A stretch of 64,000 nucleotides of DNA from contig JAHBNG010000010.1 in NCBI GenBank assembly GCA_019217005.1, forward strand, positions 124,001 to 188,000, in the 5' to 3' direction. A program made the position numbers and the translations under genes. The notes below the pieces were generated by a model. It worked only from the letters and a program-made list of their open reading frames with translations, was not told the origin of the DNA and did no database searches. Position 1 is the stretch's first letter; each line of letters begins with the position of its first letter. Of this stretch, positions 58,001 to 64,000 are shown one piece after another. The DNA comes from Chloroflexi bacterium TSY (GTDB lineage Bacteria > Chloroflexota > Anaerolineae > Caldilineales > Caldilineaceae).

Positions 58001-58197
58001 AGCTTCTTGAAACAACTCCGTACGCCGATACTCCCAACGACGTTGCTGTCACTTTGACAGGTTGTGGTTACAACTGTCAAGCTGGGTATGAAGAGCCTGT
58101 TGGTTGGGGCTGGCGTACTGTTGCTGCTGCTGGCATTGTCGGTCCGTTTGGCTACAGACTTGCAAAAGGTGCTGTAGAAACCTTAACTCATGCATGA
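52045..58197 (+). CDS. Giant Rhs/YD-repeat protein
   Basis: 2050 residues, markedly more GC-rich than its neighbours. A hydrophobic stretch near 28-52 (LVHAFLSVTLAALLLVQ) suggests export. Residues about 95-330 form beta-rich domains, and about 392-440 is a SpvB/TcdB-like entry (SLKGVATDRFTGGASINVG). Several hundred residues of YD repeats follow (YDALGNQT, YDALGRIT, YDRHGNLTRQTDA), then the Rhs core end YNARYYDPTLGHFVSPDSIV near 1896 and NRFLYVRGNPLKYNDPTGH. The variable C-terminus starts near 1950 and is cut by TGA at 58195. The Rhs shell encapsulates a toxin in its relatives. A start with GAAGGGG about 12 bp upstream supports ATG 52045. Confidence 0.9.
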   Translation: MLRWNVSSKDRVFSQCQRSHRISHDKLVHAFLSVTLAALLLVQNLAAVAVVQARKDAEMKARGLNELSAATQISEAGEAQTRSNAQAGRETTANPSPGDTLTRGRLVRLELRSDSHTLALDEEATLTVRVRRVGEKSVAGLPLEVQLPPALTIRDPSQPLRWFLPNLKKGESFRQTLAVERVAARGRTRRGVAQVVATIAVGNGQRTLRERIAIGLEPPARRGVDEDAPLVETSQEAEGALLLAAQKRVALLSPRESVPRGTLLRYTHLRRWDQEGTSSFREKQGASAVATAAASSEGEAEVGWLEQEIRFYHTWQLDAWQQGAGEKEVSEFADSMRLVVDASWLRQYGIEPEELQLYTRESERDEWQVVPSRYVAERQLLVTQVDHFSLFGLGDGLTTNEVLPSLKGVATDRFTGGASINVGIETPTGLGGLSPNLSLSYSSVGIDDLTYHANGQRYLSQVSSVGMGWNLGGVSYITTIKRGVTYALVLNGSSVTIRNYGGQWQTDPALFAKVERFGSASSSTNTGNANDYFTWKVTMPDGTAYEFGDANSFNPNYTEYGSSSPTATRMTHRDKRFAVQWYLRKVSDPLGNEMVYSYREERNRIRNCISSAFKNANRDWYSRATYPTQVQWSRNPGAGASSYTLRVLLNYATSDRADYQIFEWQDHNCHQAMFGKRNRLTAIVVQVLAGTWQTLRTVQLNQSFVDYDDENNVNQERLILNSISQLGKNGGTLQTQSFTYTGSSVNSVRLRTAENGWGGKITFTYAAVRTKCTPNSLCNGRRDRHVVTRTDVEDGMGNSIRTDYNYGGWEQYGRIGFDDTGMTFLGFSQSEATYYDRNSTTVLKWELMKYHQGDSDRDDARAGKLYQQEIRSQKNGSRLFLFNQSWQGYRATSSGGWSATNLPFTESNGSQIYYPMWVRKTSENATVSGAYNEQRYFYESSSQNGQQFGNVTRVEEWDGGSQRRRVTLYEFYPNTSKHIVNLPARVRVFGSGNDCHSESRILYGTGNVNKGYKTAPLSTLVVKSEEARTACSSANSISTYDSNWRIVRYIYDAVGNQTEANHAGASSSQDKVVKTQYESQYRLFPIAHWNSHHTNFKETARYHGVNGPYGLSDSRAFWRQMAEFCQVNGVCTRQAYDEHGRPTHRWERQTSASWASPAAATVKYSYKPRGSLSGQQTYIVVEAHAPRCHGNFVRRHYNGLGELVVEQRPWQDWEHSQDGCGSQTGVGHEVDTYYQYDALGNQTQVSVPRKVSRSVSFWTRISWSGDGTQTRYDALGRITQVTAPNGEKQLYSYSGRQTKVVDQGTNRVLRWTETDSLGTLKRVRSYTSGSQGVNNYYAQVSLTHDILGNLTRVSLPSGGTATMSYNLLSEKLSMDDPDLGHWTYAYDRHGNLTRQTDARNKSICLYYHARLGRLLGKHFRTNTACPSSVNPYDVRYLYDTSHSSSNRSRGQLTQVFYHKSNGYIKALYYNDKGLLASEHVIIPGAPTYITRHTYESDSFRLRTMRYPDGEVVTTTYNSMGLPKTLSSSSKGLLVDGLVNGGVAYHAEGRVHQMRLPHGTDLFRTQMVYGWGCCAGNGNHRLREIRVGTSSNTSSSLSHNRLRLAYTSYDSMGNIKQLKERYNNGATSTHNFSYDHQNRLISGYGKRYGYRTDGTFASFEGQTYTYDAWTAHSVNRINGVDRYDYDQNGNMVRRNKGLSTQQTLVWNHENQLSQVKQTANNRVIERYLYDDTGIRIKKWNSTSTVYTPFPHYEVAVGDGSIIASSLTSGESTLLDESSQSEYPGLDRQIFLPLFHKSGDPPTAFGGADEDAVSAALAPTVTKYYFFNGQRIGMQKGSRFYYLHSDHLGSTLLETATNSQISRNQRYFAFGSRRSGSTSPLHTDNCFTGQKLDTTGLMYYNARYYDPTLGHFVSPDSIVPDPTNVLDYNRFLYVRGNPLKYNDPTGHRLDGPVFNGGGSCAIVGNCYTRLSQAAAAKQEAALFSFGLKLLETTPYADTPNDVAVTLTGCGYNCQAGYEEPVGWGWRTVAAAGIVGPFGYRLAKGAVETLTHA

Positions 58198-58539
58198 CGA
58201 AAACTTGGTCAACTTATCAACATAAACCAACGACGTAAAGGTATTAAGGCAGATTTCTTATTCAACAACAAAAATGATGCAATGAACTGGGCTCGACAAG
58301 AGTTAGGTGATGACATTCAACGAACCTACGACGATACTGGTAAATGGAATGGGTGGGAAAACCCAGCAGGTGATAAAGTCTACTGGGGACATGGCGACTG
58401 GTATCAAGGGCAGGGAGCCTCAACCTATCCCCATCTAAACTATGACATAGACGGGATACAAGGGCACTTATTTTTAGAGGATAAAATACGCAATAACAAT
58501 ATGTGGGACGATTTTGTTGAAGAAATGGGAGTTGATTAA
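58198..58539 (+). pseudogene. Detached toxin-like C-terminus of the Rhs protein
   Basis: In the same frame as the rhs gene, directly after its TGA, 113 codons continue to TAA 58537. The sequence has no start of its own near the TGA and looks like a polymorphic-toxin tip: [20 protein letters not shown] at the junction, then [40 protein letters not shown] and an acidic end. The His/Asp/Trp-rich WGHGDW and PHLNY segments look catalytic, but I cannot assign a toxin family. A CGA-to-TGA change at 58195 would explain the break. ATG 58282 could give a shorter free product. Confidence 0.65.
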
Positions 58540-58541
58540 GT

Positions 58542-58964
58542 ATGATAAATAACATGAATTTTAGAGAACTAGCAGAAAGAAGCGGGGATTCTAAACTCCA
58601 ATCCTATGTCTATCGCAATGGATAGCTGGATATCCAACTCTATATAGATGAGTTAGATATTGATGCGTTGGTTAGGATCAAAACTGAATTTGTTCGAACG
58701 TATATGCCCATGTCTCAGCATGATATTTCGTTCATATGCCGAATTGAAATCACAGATTTACAACCCTTGTTGGAAAAATCTAATGGCTATTTTGTTCCAC
58801 CATCTGATTTTAGGGAACTAATGAAAGCTGTCCGTAATGGGTATTCAATGGCCTATGGCAGAAAGCCTGAAGATAGTAGATGGATAATTGCATTGACTGG
58901 ATATCATCAGCTAATAGTGTGTTTGGTAAAAGCACTTGACGATATTACTTGGGAAGCTATCTAA
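58542..58964 (+). pseudogene. Probable immunity protein gene with amber codon
   Basis: ATG 58542 stands 2 bp after the toxin-frame stop. The frame gives MNFRELAERSGDSKLQSYVY plus RNG, TAG at 58623-58625 (codon 28), then continues LDIQLYIDELDIDALVRIKT and on to TAA 58962. The intact protein would have about 140 residues, acidic and single-domain, as expected of an immunity protein by position and size. The family is not recognised. Both toxin tail and immunity gene carry one nonsense codon, so the pair looks jointly retired. Confidence 0.6.
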
Positions 58965-59284
58965 ATCTAAACGTAAGAAGCGCGTATGCTCAAGGGAATG
59001 AGACTAGTTGATTCGCTTGGGGCATCTGGACAAGCGCCTAATGCGAGTACACGGATAACGATTTGTGCGGATAAAATAACGTTACATGACAATAATATCT
59101 ATAATATCTGATGTATTCAGTCCTGCGTAAAAAATTGTCTCATCCCTTGACTGTGTGCATTACACCGAGGGCTTGTTGAACGCTCAAAAAATTAAGTCTT
59201 TGCAATAATACGCAAGAGCCCAACACCGTGAGGCATTTCTATTGATAGAAAATTGCTACTTTCAACTGTAGAAAGCGGCAATTT
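58965..59284. other. Non-coding region, nothing recognised
   Basis: About 320 bp of AT-rich sequence between the immunity gene remnant and an inverted-repeat element. No gene or clear signal is visible. Confidence 0.4.
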
Positions 59285-59388
59285 TTGGGTTCTCCCGCAC
59301 TTTTTATGAAAACTGATCATTTTCGGGCATCACCACTCGAGGTAGCATCCATCTAGATCATAGAAAATGCGGGAGAACCAATTTTTGT
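59285..59388. repeat. 104-bp MITE-like inverted repeat
   Basis: The ends are about 28 bp and inverted, including a perfect GGTTCTCCCGCA at 59289-59300 and TGCGGGAGAACC on the right, extended imperfectly by CTTTTTATG/CATAGAAAA. No coding capacity. The ends resemble those of ISL3-type elements, a weak inference. It lies just before the orphan rhs fragment. Confidence 0.6.
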
Positions 59389-59399
59389 TTGATAAATGT

Positions 59400-59583
59400 A
59401 GCCAACAACATGGCCGTGCGCAACAAGGGCTTGAGCACCCAGCAGACCCTCACCTGGAATCACGAGAACCGTCTCAGCATAGTGATCCAAGGTAGCGCCA
59501 CCCTCGAGGAGTATCTCTACGACGACACCGGCATCCGCATCAAGAAGTGGAACAGTGCTGGCGCCGTCTACACCTCCTTTCGT
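59400..59583 (+). pseudogene. Orphan rhs core fragment
   Basis: Encodes NNMAVRNKGLSTQQTLTWNH, ENRLS, YLYDDTGIRIKKWNSAGAVY, closely matching the segment of the full rhs gene at about 57103-57282. It has no start and is cut on the right by the transposon. It is evidence of a second rhs copy or a displaced rhs tip at this locus. Confidence 0.8.
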
Positions 59584-60479
59584 CTAAAGAACTTTCTCGG
59601 AAAGTGTAGTCGGATGTCAGACCAGAGAGGTCGAGGCCGACCAATCGCGAGTTGTTAAGAATTTACCCCCAACCCCAAGCTGTTTCCGACGTAGTGATAA
59701 GTAGAAAGTGTGGGCTCATTGGAACGACCAAACGGAAACAGAAAGGGGGGTCGGATGTTAACCAGCATCTTCCGTCACAAGCAGTATGTGCGGTTTGTAC
59801 GCCATCGAGCGGGTCGATATGGTGCGCTGCGCTGCGACCATCGCCATTATGCGGTATGGCGCAAGCTGTCAGCGACGAATCTCGATGGTGCGTACCCGTT
59901 TTTGGCACCGTTATACGTGCCAGACTGGGGACGACCCGTGCGCGACCCGGTGTCCATGTTGCGCTCGTGTCTGGCCATGATGCTCTGTGGTCAGACGAGC
60001 TTCGATGTGTGGGTGGGGCAGATGCGCGATGAGCCCTTCTACGCCCTCATCAGCGGCTTCGAGCCCAACGACGTGCCTGGCGTGGGCACGTTTTACGACT
60101 TTCAAGACCGTCTCCTGCAACGCGAGCGGCAAGCCCGCAGCCAGGCTCGTCGCCCCTATCAACGGCGAGATGAGCGGGATCAAGCCGCTGCCCACAAGGA
60201 CAAGAACGATCTGCGCCCCCATGCGGGCATCGTCAATCGCCTGACCGCGCTCATTCTGGGGCGCCCTTTTGCGCCGCCAGCCGTCGCTGAACTACTGGCA
60301 GGTCAGACTGGTATGGCCGCCTTGCCTACTTGGGAGCAGGTGCTGCAACGGCTCTTCTACGGCTGCTTCGTGGCCCACTCAGTCGAGTTGGGCTTGCTCG
60401 ACCTGGACCATCTCCATGTGGCTGGCGACGGCGCCAAACTGCCCACTTGGGCCAATCCCTACGGCCAGAAGCTGTGTAA

Positions 60480-61777
60480 GGCTAAACCAAAAAAATAATT
60501 ATACGCGAACGAGAGAATGGAGAGGGGGAATAAGGACAAACCATTTTTCTAAACCAGGTAAACGTTGGAAGCGTTGTGCCAAACGGTCCATCTCTTTCTG
60601 AGTGAGTTTGACGCCGGTCTCATAAAGAGTGGAATTCAGGTGAACGAAGGGTTGTAGTTGGTTAAAGCGAAAAGAACGGGCAAAATTGAGAACGGTCTCA
60701 AGAGAATCGAGAAGAGAACCGTTCCAGTGTTTTTCAAGATGGCCCCAAACCCGTTCGATGGGGTTGTATTTACTGTGATAAGGAGGGTAGCAGGCGAGCT
60801 GAATAGAGAGACGATAGTGCTCAACAAACTGAGTGAGACGATACATAAACTGAGTCCGACGGGTATGATTTTCGGGACCATTGTCCTGATTGATCACGAG
60901 GGTCTTGACGTGAGGAAAGTGTTCACGTACGCTTTCCCAAAATCAATCAGGCAGTCGACAATACAGTCACTCGTCACTTTCGACTGAGTCAAGTAAAGAA
61001 AGAGTTCCTTGGTTGAAGGGAGGTAAATGCCAAAAGGAGTGACTTTCTCGGTCTTCTTATCTTGAAAGTCATGATCGAGCGCTTTGACAACCACTCGACT
61101 TATCCCTTCTCTCGAGAAACGGTCAAGTAAAATCGTCGCTTTGGCATCCCAAGAGGCGCAGAACCGTCTCGTCTGCATCCGCTTCTTGATTGATCTGATG
61201 AATTCTATCAAAGATCGCATCGGTCTCTGGGATCTTTTTCACTGGTTGACTTTTTTTGACCCGGTTTGAGCCATAGCCTAACTCATTGAGCTTCAAGCGG
61301 ATGGCCTCTTCGCCAGGCAATTCCTCATCTGTGTATCCTTTCTGCTCGATGAGCTGGGTACGCATTTCGGCGGCGGTTAGTCGAGTGTACAATTGGGGGG
61401 GTCGAAAGGTGGGATCGGTCTGGCTGAATTGATCGGCGATTTCAACCATATCGGCCAGTAAAGTGGGGATATGGTCTTCGGCTTTTTTGCGACCACGTCG
61501 GTGGCTTTGGTCGACATAACAGAAGCCGCCTTCTAGTTCTTCCAGGGCTTTGGCTATCGTCGCCCGATTCCAGCCCAACTCTCGTTCTGCTTTCGTCGGA
61601 CTCCCTTCGCATATCGTTTTGACCGTTTGGGCCATGAAGTGCCTTCTTTCGTATCCACTTAACATGGCCTTCGTCTCTTTCAAGACTTCAACCATTTCTG
61701 GCGAGATTGTCATTTTTGCTCCTTTTGGAGAGCTAGTTTAACACCTTCTCGCGTATATTTTATTTTTTGGATTGGCC
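60480..61777 (-). mobile_element. 1298-bp ISAzo13-type insertion sequence
   Basis: Ends GGCTAAACCAAAAAAATAA and, inverted, GGCCAATCCAAAAAATAAA, extending to TATACGCGA on both sides. TAA duplications are at 60477-60479 and 61778-61780. Removing the insert and one TAA restores the outer frame exactly (GQKLCK-CNNRGKK). Confidence 0.88.
60499..61713 (-). pseudogene. ISAzo13-family transposase with two frameshifts
   Basis: Starts at ATG 61713 (MTISPEMVEVLKETKAMLSG), runs to DAIFDRIHQINQEADADETV, then breaks near 61150; the next frame gives WDAKATILLDRFSREG and VTPFGIYLPSTKELFLYL. A second break near 60900 leads to INQDNGPENHTRRTQFMYRL, YPPYHSKYNPIERVWGHLEK and a C-terminal FQRLPGLEKWFV. These are the DDE core landmarks of ISAzo13 transposases. 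Two indels make it inactive unless they are sequencing errors. Confidence 0.88.
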
Positions 61778-62911
61778 TAAGTGCAATAATCGAGGTAAGA
61801 AACGCCACGAACGCTGCCGCTGCCATCGCGCCTACAGCGACCCCCACGCCCTCTGGGGCTGGGACAGCTACCGTCATTGCTGGGTCTATGGGCACACGGC
61901 CTATGAACTGACCGCCTATTCACTCCAGCATCGCTGCCAACTACCCTTGGTCATCACTATGGCCGATGGCAATCGTCATGACAGTCCCCTCGGGCTCGCG
62001 ACGCTCTATCGGGGGGCGAGAAATCTTCGGCTTGCCCATCCAGACTGCCACTTTGGATGCCGCCCACGATGTCATCGGCTATTATCGCCTTGCCACCCTG
62101 CGTTGGGACATGGCGCTGGTCATGCCCCTTAACCAACGCAACCAGGACCACAGCCGCTTTGCTGGCTCCATACGCCTAGACGGCAGTATCCCTATCTGTC
62201 CCGCCGGGCGGCCCATGACACGCTGGGGCTTCTGTCCCGACCGCTTGCGCATCAAGTGGCGCTGTCCCTTGGCCGCCGCCACGAAGACGCCCCGACGTGA
62301 CCACCTGTCCGCACTTTGGCCAGGATTGCTCTGGTTCAGCCTATGGGCGCGTCGTCTATACCTATCCCAAGGACAACTATCGCTTGCACACCCGCATCCC
62401 CAGGGACAGCGACCTTTGGCAACTTCATGCTAACGCTCGCTCCTGCGCTGAACGCTCAGTCAAGCGCAAGAAGTACGACTTTCATCTCCTCCAGACCCGC
62501 ACTGCTGGCCGCGACCGATGGTTCTTCCGCTTCGCTCTCGCGGCCATGTGTCAGCACGTCGACGCCTGGCTACACCATGCCGCCCGACGACTCGCTTAAC
62601 ACTTGACCCCCTGGGCCACTCACACTTCTCCGCGCTCGGCCAGGACTACGGATGCCGACCCTTGCCTACTTTTCCCTGCCACTCACACTTTTTTGCCGCT
62701 ATCCGACATTTTTCTTCCTACTCCCTCCCTTACGCACTTTTTCGACCCTCCTCGCACCATCGACCTCGGGGATGATGTGCACTTTCCGAGAGAGCTCCAC
62801 TACGAAAGCCACGGGGCACAGAGCGCGCGCCTACACTTACATACGAGGCTTGCTAAACCCCAAACATGCTGGTCAGAGGGCGTCAAGCGGCAGTGGCATG
62901 GCGAACACAAA

Positions 62912-62938
62912 GGGCGTTACGGGTTAAACTTAACGCCC
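62912..62938 (-). terminator. Terminator-like hairpin for the FG-GAP gene
   Basis: On the minus strand GGGCGTTA and TAACGCCC pair around 11 nt and run into TTT. The first arm includes the stop codon of the FG-GAP gene. Weak T-run. Confidence 0.45.
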
Positions 62939-64000
62939 TCCGCCACCAAACAGAACTGATACTTGTCCAGTCTCTTCCTCTGCAAAGGGTCGCCCCACGA
63001 CAAGATCGCTATAACCATCGCTATTTACATCACCGACCGCTATCGGCAGCAGTGGCAATTCACCCCCTATTGACGGACCTGTAATGTGTGCGCCCGGTGT
63101 GGAATTGATGCCATTTGGGTCCCCGTAGAAGACAAAATAGAGGACGGATTCAGATAGAGGGTGAATTCCACCAACGACCACGTCTGCGAAGCCATCGCCA
63201 TTCATATCTCCCGCAGTCTGAACAACCACTCCAAAGAACAGTGCCACATTAGAGGGTAGGTCAACTTCCTGTGGGCTGCCAGCGCTCTTGACCAATGCTT
63301 CAAACTCCTCCTGGTTAAAAAAGGATAGTTCAATCGGCTCATCTTGAGGACCATCTGATCCCCCAAAATAGATTAACGCACGTCCCGGAGTTTCTTCACC
63401 TGGTACACCGATGATGATGTCGCTATAGCCATCATCATTCACATCACCCGCGGCGGCCATCCCAAAACCAAACACCTCGCGTTCATCTTCGCCCGCTATA
63501 CGCCAGTCCGGCACCAATCCGAGCCCATCGGCGCTGCCGAAATAAAGAACAACGTCGCCAGTGGGAAGGTCTTCAGAAAAACCATCTGCTGCTGGCACAG
63601 CAACCAACAGATCGGCAAAGCCATCCCCATTTACATCCCCTGCGCCTGCAACATTAGGTGCCAAACTACCAAAGGTGGGACGTGCGCTCAATGTCCAGTC
63701 AGCGACAAAACCATCTTGATCCCCACTACCTTGGTTTCTACCGGCCAGGTGTTCAGCTTCTGCGACACTGAAATCAGAGCCTCCATAGTAAACGAGCACC
63801 GTGCTACTTTCTTCGCCGGTTGGCATACTAACCGCCATATCAGCAAATCCGTCTCCATTCAGGTCACCGACGCCAAATGCTGTGGGCCATACCTCTTCAT
63901 CATTAGAGACTAAGTCACTCGAGTCAAGCTGATGCGACAGCTGATACTGAATGTTCCCATTTGAGTCTTGCATCCCGGGTAAGAGTTGCACTGACCATTG
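62930..64000 (-). CDS. FG-GAP/integrin-type beta-propeller protein, 5' incomplete
   Basis: The frame is open to the window edge; the visible part is about 356 residues. It holds five to six FG-GAP blades, each with a calcium loop of the D-x-N-x-D-G-x-x-D type: VGDLNGDGFADMAVS, AGDVNGDGFADLLVA, AGDVNDDGYSDIIIG, AGDMNGDGFADVVVG and VGDVNSDGYSDLVVG, with paired LVYYGGSD, LYFGSADG and LIYFGGSDG strands. Such proteins are secreted or surface-bound and act in adhesion or ligand binding. It ends just after the last blade (VSVLFGGGGR), which may be natural or a truncation by the nearby transposon. Confidence 0.85.
   Translation of the reverse strand, partial: QWSVQLLPGMQDSNGNIQYQLSHQLDSSDLVSNDEEVWPTAFGVGDLNGDGFADMAVSMPTGEESSTVLVYYGGSDFSVAEAEHLAGRNQGSGDQDGFVADWTLSARPTFGSLAPNVAGAGDVNGDGFADLLVAVPAADGFSEDLPTGDVVLYFGSADGLGLVPDWRIAGEDEREVFGFGMAAAGDVNDDGYSDIIIGVPGEETPGRALIYFGGSDGPQDEPIELSFFNQEEFEALVKSAGSPQEVDLPSNVALFFGVVVQTAGDMNGDGFADVVVGGIHPLSESVLYFVFYGDPNGINSTPGAHITGPSIGGELPLLPIAVGDVNSDGYSDLVVGRPFAEEETGQVSVLFGGGGR

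Larger units (their letters stand above)
59755..62599 (+). pseudogene. DDE transposase interrupted by an ISAzo13-type element and frameshifts
   Basis: ATG 59755 follows AAAGGGGGG. The N-terminal half reads to GDGAKLPTWANPYGQKLCK at 60479. After the insert it continues in the original frame as CNNRGKKRHERCRCHRAYSDP and ITMADGNRHDSPLG. It then needs shifts near 62015 (REIFGLPIQTATLDAAHDVI, GYYRLATLRWDMALVMPLN) and near 62295 (YGRVVYTYPKDNYRLHTRIP) before ending ARRLA at 62599. The Asp residues in AGDGAKL and TMADGN fit a DDE enzyme. GC-rich, unlike the insert. Confidence 0.85.
59595..62791 (+). mobile_element. Degenerate transposon carrying a nested insertion
   Basis: TCTCGGAAAGTG (59595-59606) and CACTTTCCGAGA (62780-62791) form a 12-bp inverted repeat bounding the disrupted transposase gene. 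No target duplication is visible, so the ends are provisional. It truncates the orphan rhs fragment on its left. The stretch 62600-62790 after the transposase holds no gene. Confidence 0.45.

Noticed and set aside
62792..62815. Continuation of the orphan rhs fragment on the right side of the transposon (CACTACGAA)
   Set aside because: Only nine bases match the rhs gene and the following sequence diverges at once; chance is likely.

Overview
This window looks like a chromosomal segment of a Chloroflexota bacterium, probably Anaerolineae or Caldilineae. That placement is an inference from gene families: a BTAD/WD40 regulator, PGRP-amidase and NBR1-like Ig proteins, a DUF3782 nuclease-like protein, a Uma2 remnant, an ECF sigma/anti-sigma/bactofilin-like set and a ChlI/ChlD-type chelatase. 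No rRNA, tRNA or CRISPR array was seen. Base composition is mixed; the rhs gene and its remnants are clearly more GC-rich than their surroundings.

Layout. 1-4005: 5'-incomplete multidomain protein with three amidase/PGRP-like domains, only one with a full zinc site. 4179-5670: degenerate 1.49 kb insertion sequence, with a better-preserved twin at 45810-47303. 5932-9027: DUF368 membrane protein, MobA-like nucleotidyltransferase and class III aminotransferase on the plus strand. 9112-25116: mostly minus-strand catabolic block centred on myo-inositol degradation (iolA, iolD, iolB, iolC, two Gfo/Idh/MocA dehydrogenases) with a NUDIX enzyme, a sulfatase, an SDR and a zinc alcohol dehydrogenase; no iolE is visible. 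25138-27883: a BTAD/WD40 regulator broken by a frameshift, an amber codon and an 81-bp MITE. 28341-31786: TAXI binding protein, GFA-family protein and a glucanase-like protein. 31829-34059: a 2.2 kb element made of one gene encoding two tandem tyrosine-recombinase units between perfect 13-bp inverted arms and 6-bp direct core repeats. 34135-40354: methyltransferase, CPBP protease, FHA/winged-helix regulator, amidohydrolase and DUF362 protein. 40698-45478: ECF sigma factor, anti-sigma-like protein and bactofilin-like membrane protein, split by a broken IS110 element. 47427-51539: ChlI/ChlD chelatase read through a canonical -1 slippery site, a TPR protein and a HisN-like phosphatase. 52045-58964: a large Rhs/YD-repeat protein, its detached toxin-like tail and a probable immunity gene, the last two cut off by stop codons. 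59285-62791: MITE-like inverted repeat, orphan rhs fragment, and an ISAzo13-type element nested in an older transposase gene. 62930-64000: partial FG-GAP beta-propeller protein.

The dominant theme is recent mobile-element traffic and gene decay. Small palindromic elements (four copies of an 81-bp MITE, two of an 85-bp element, a 217-bp MITE, several singletons) and full insertion sequences interrupt or border many genes. In several cases removing the insert plus one target copy restores a continuous reading frame, which makes those calls strong. The most interesting structure is the tandem tyrosine-recombinase element: its junctions allow both a symmetric attP-like site and an attB-like site to be reconstructed from sequence alone.
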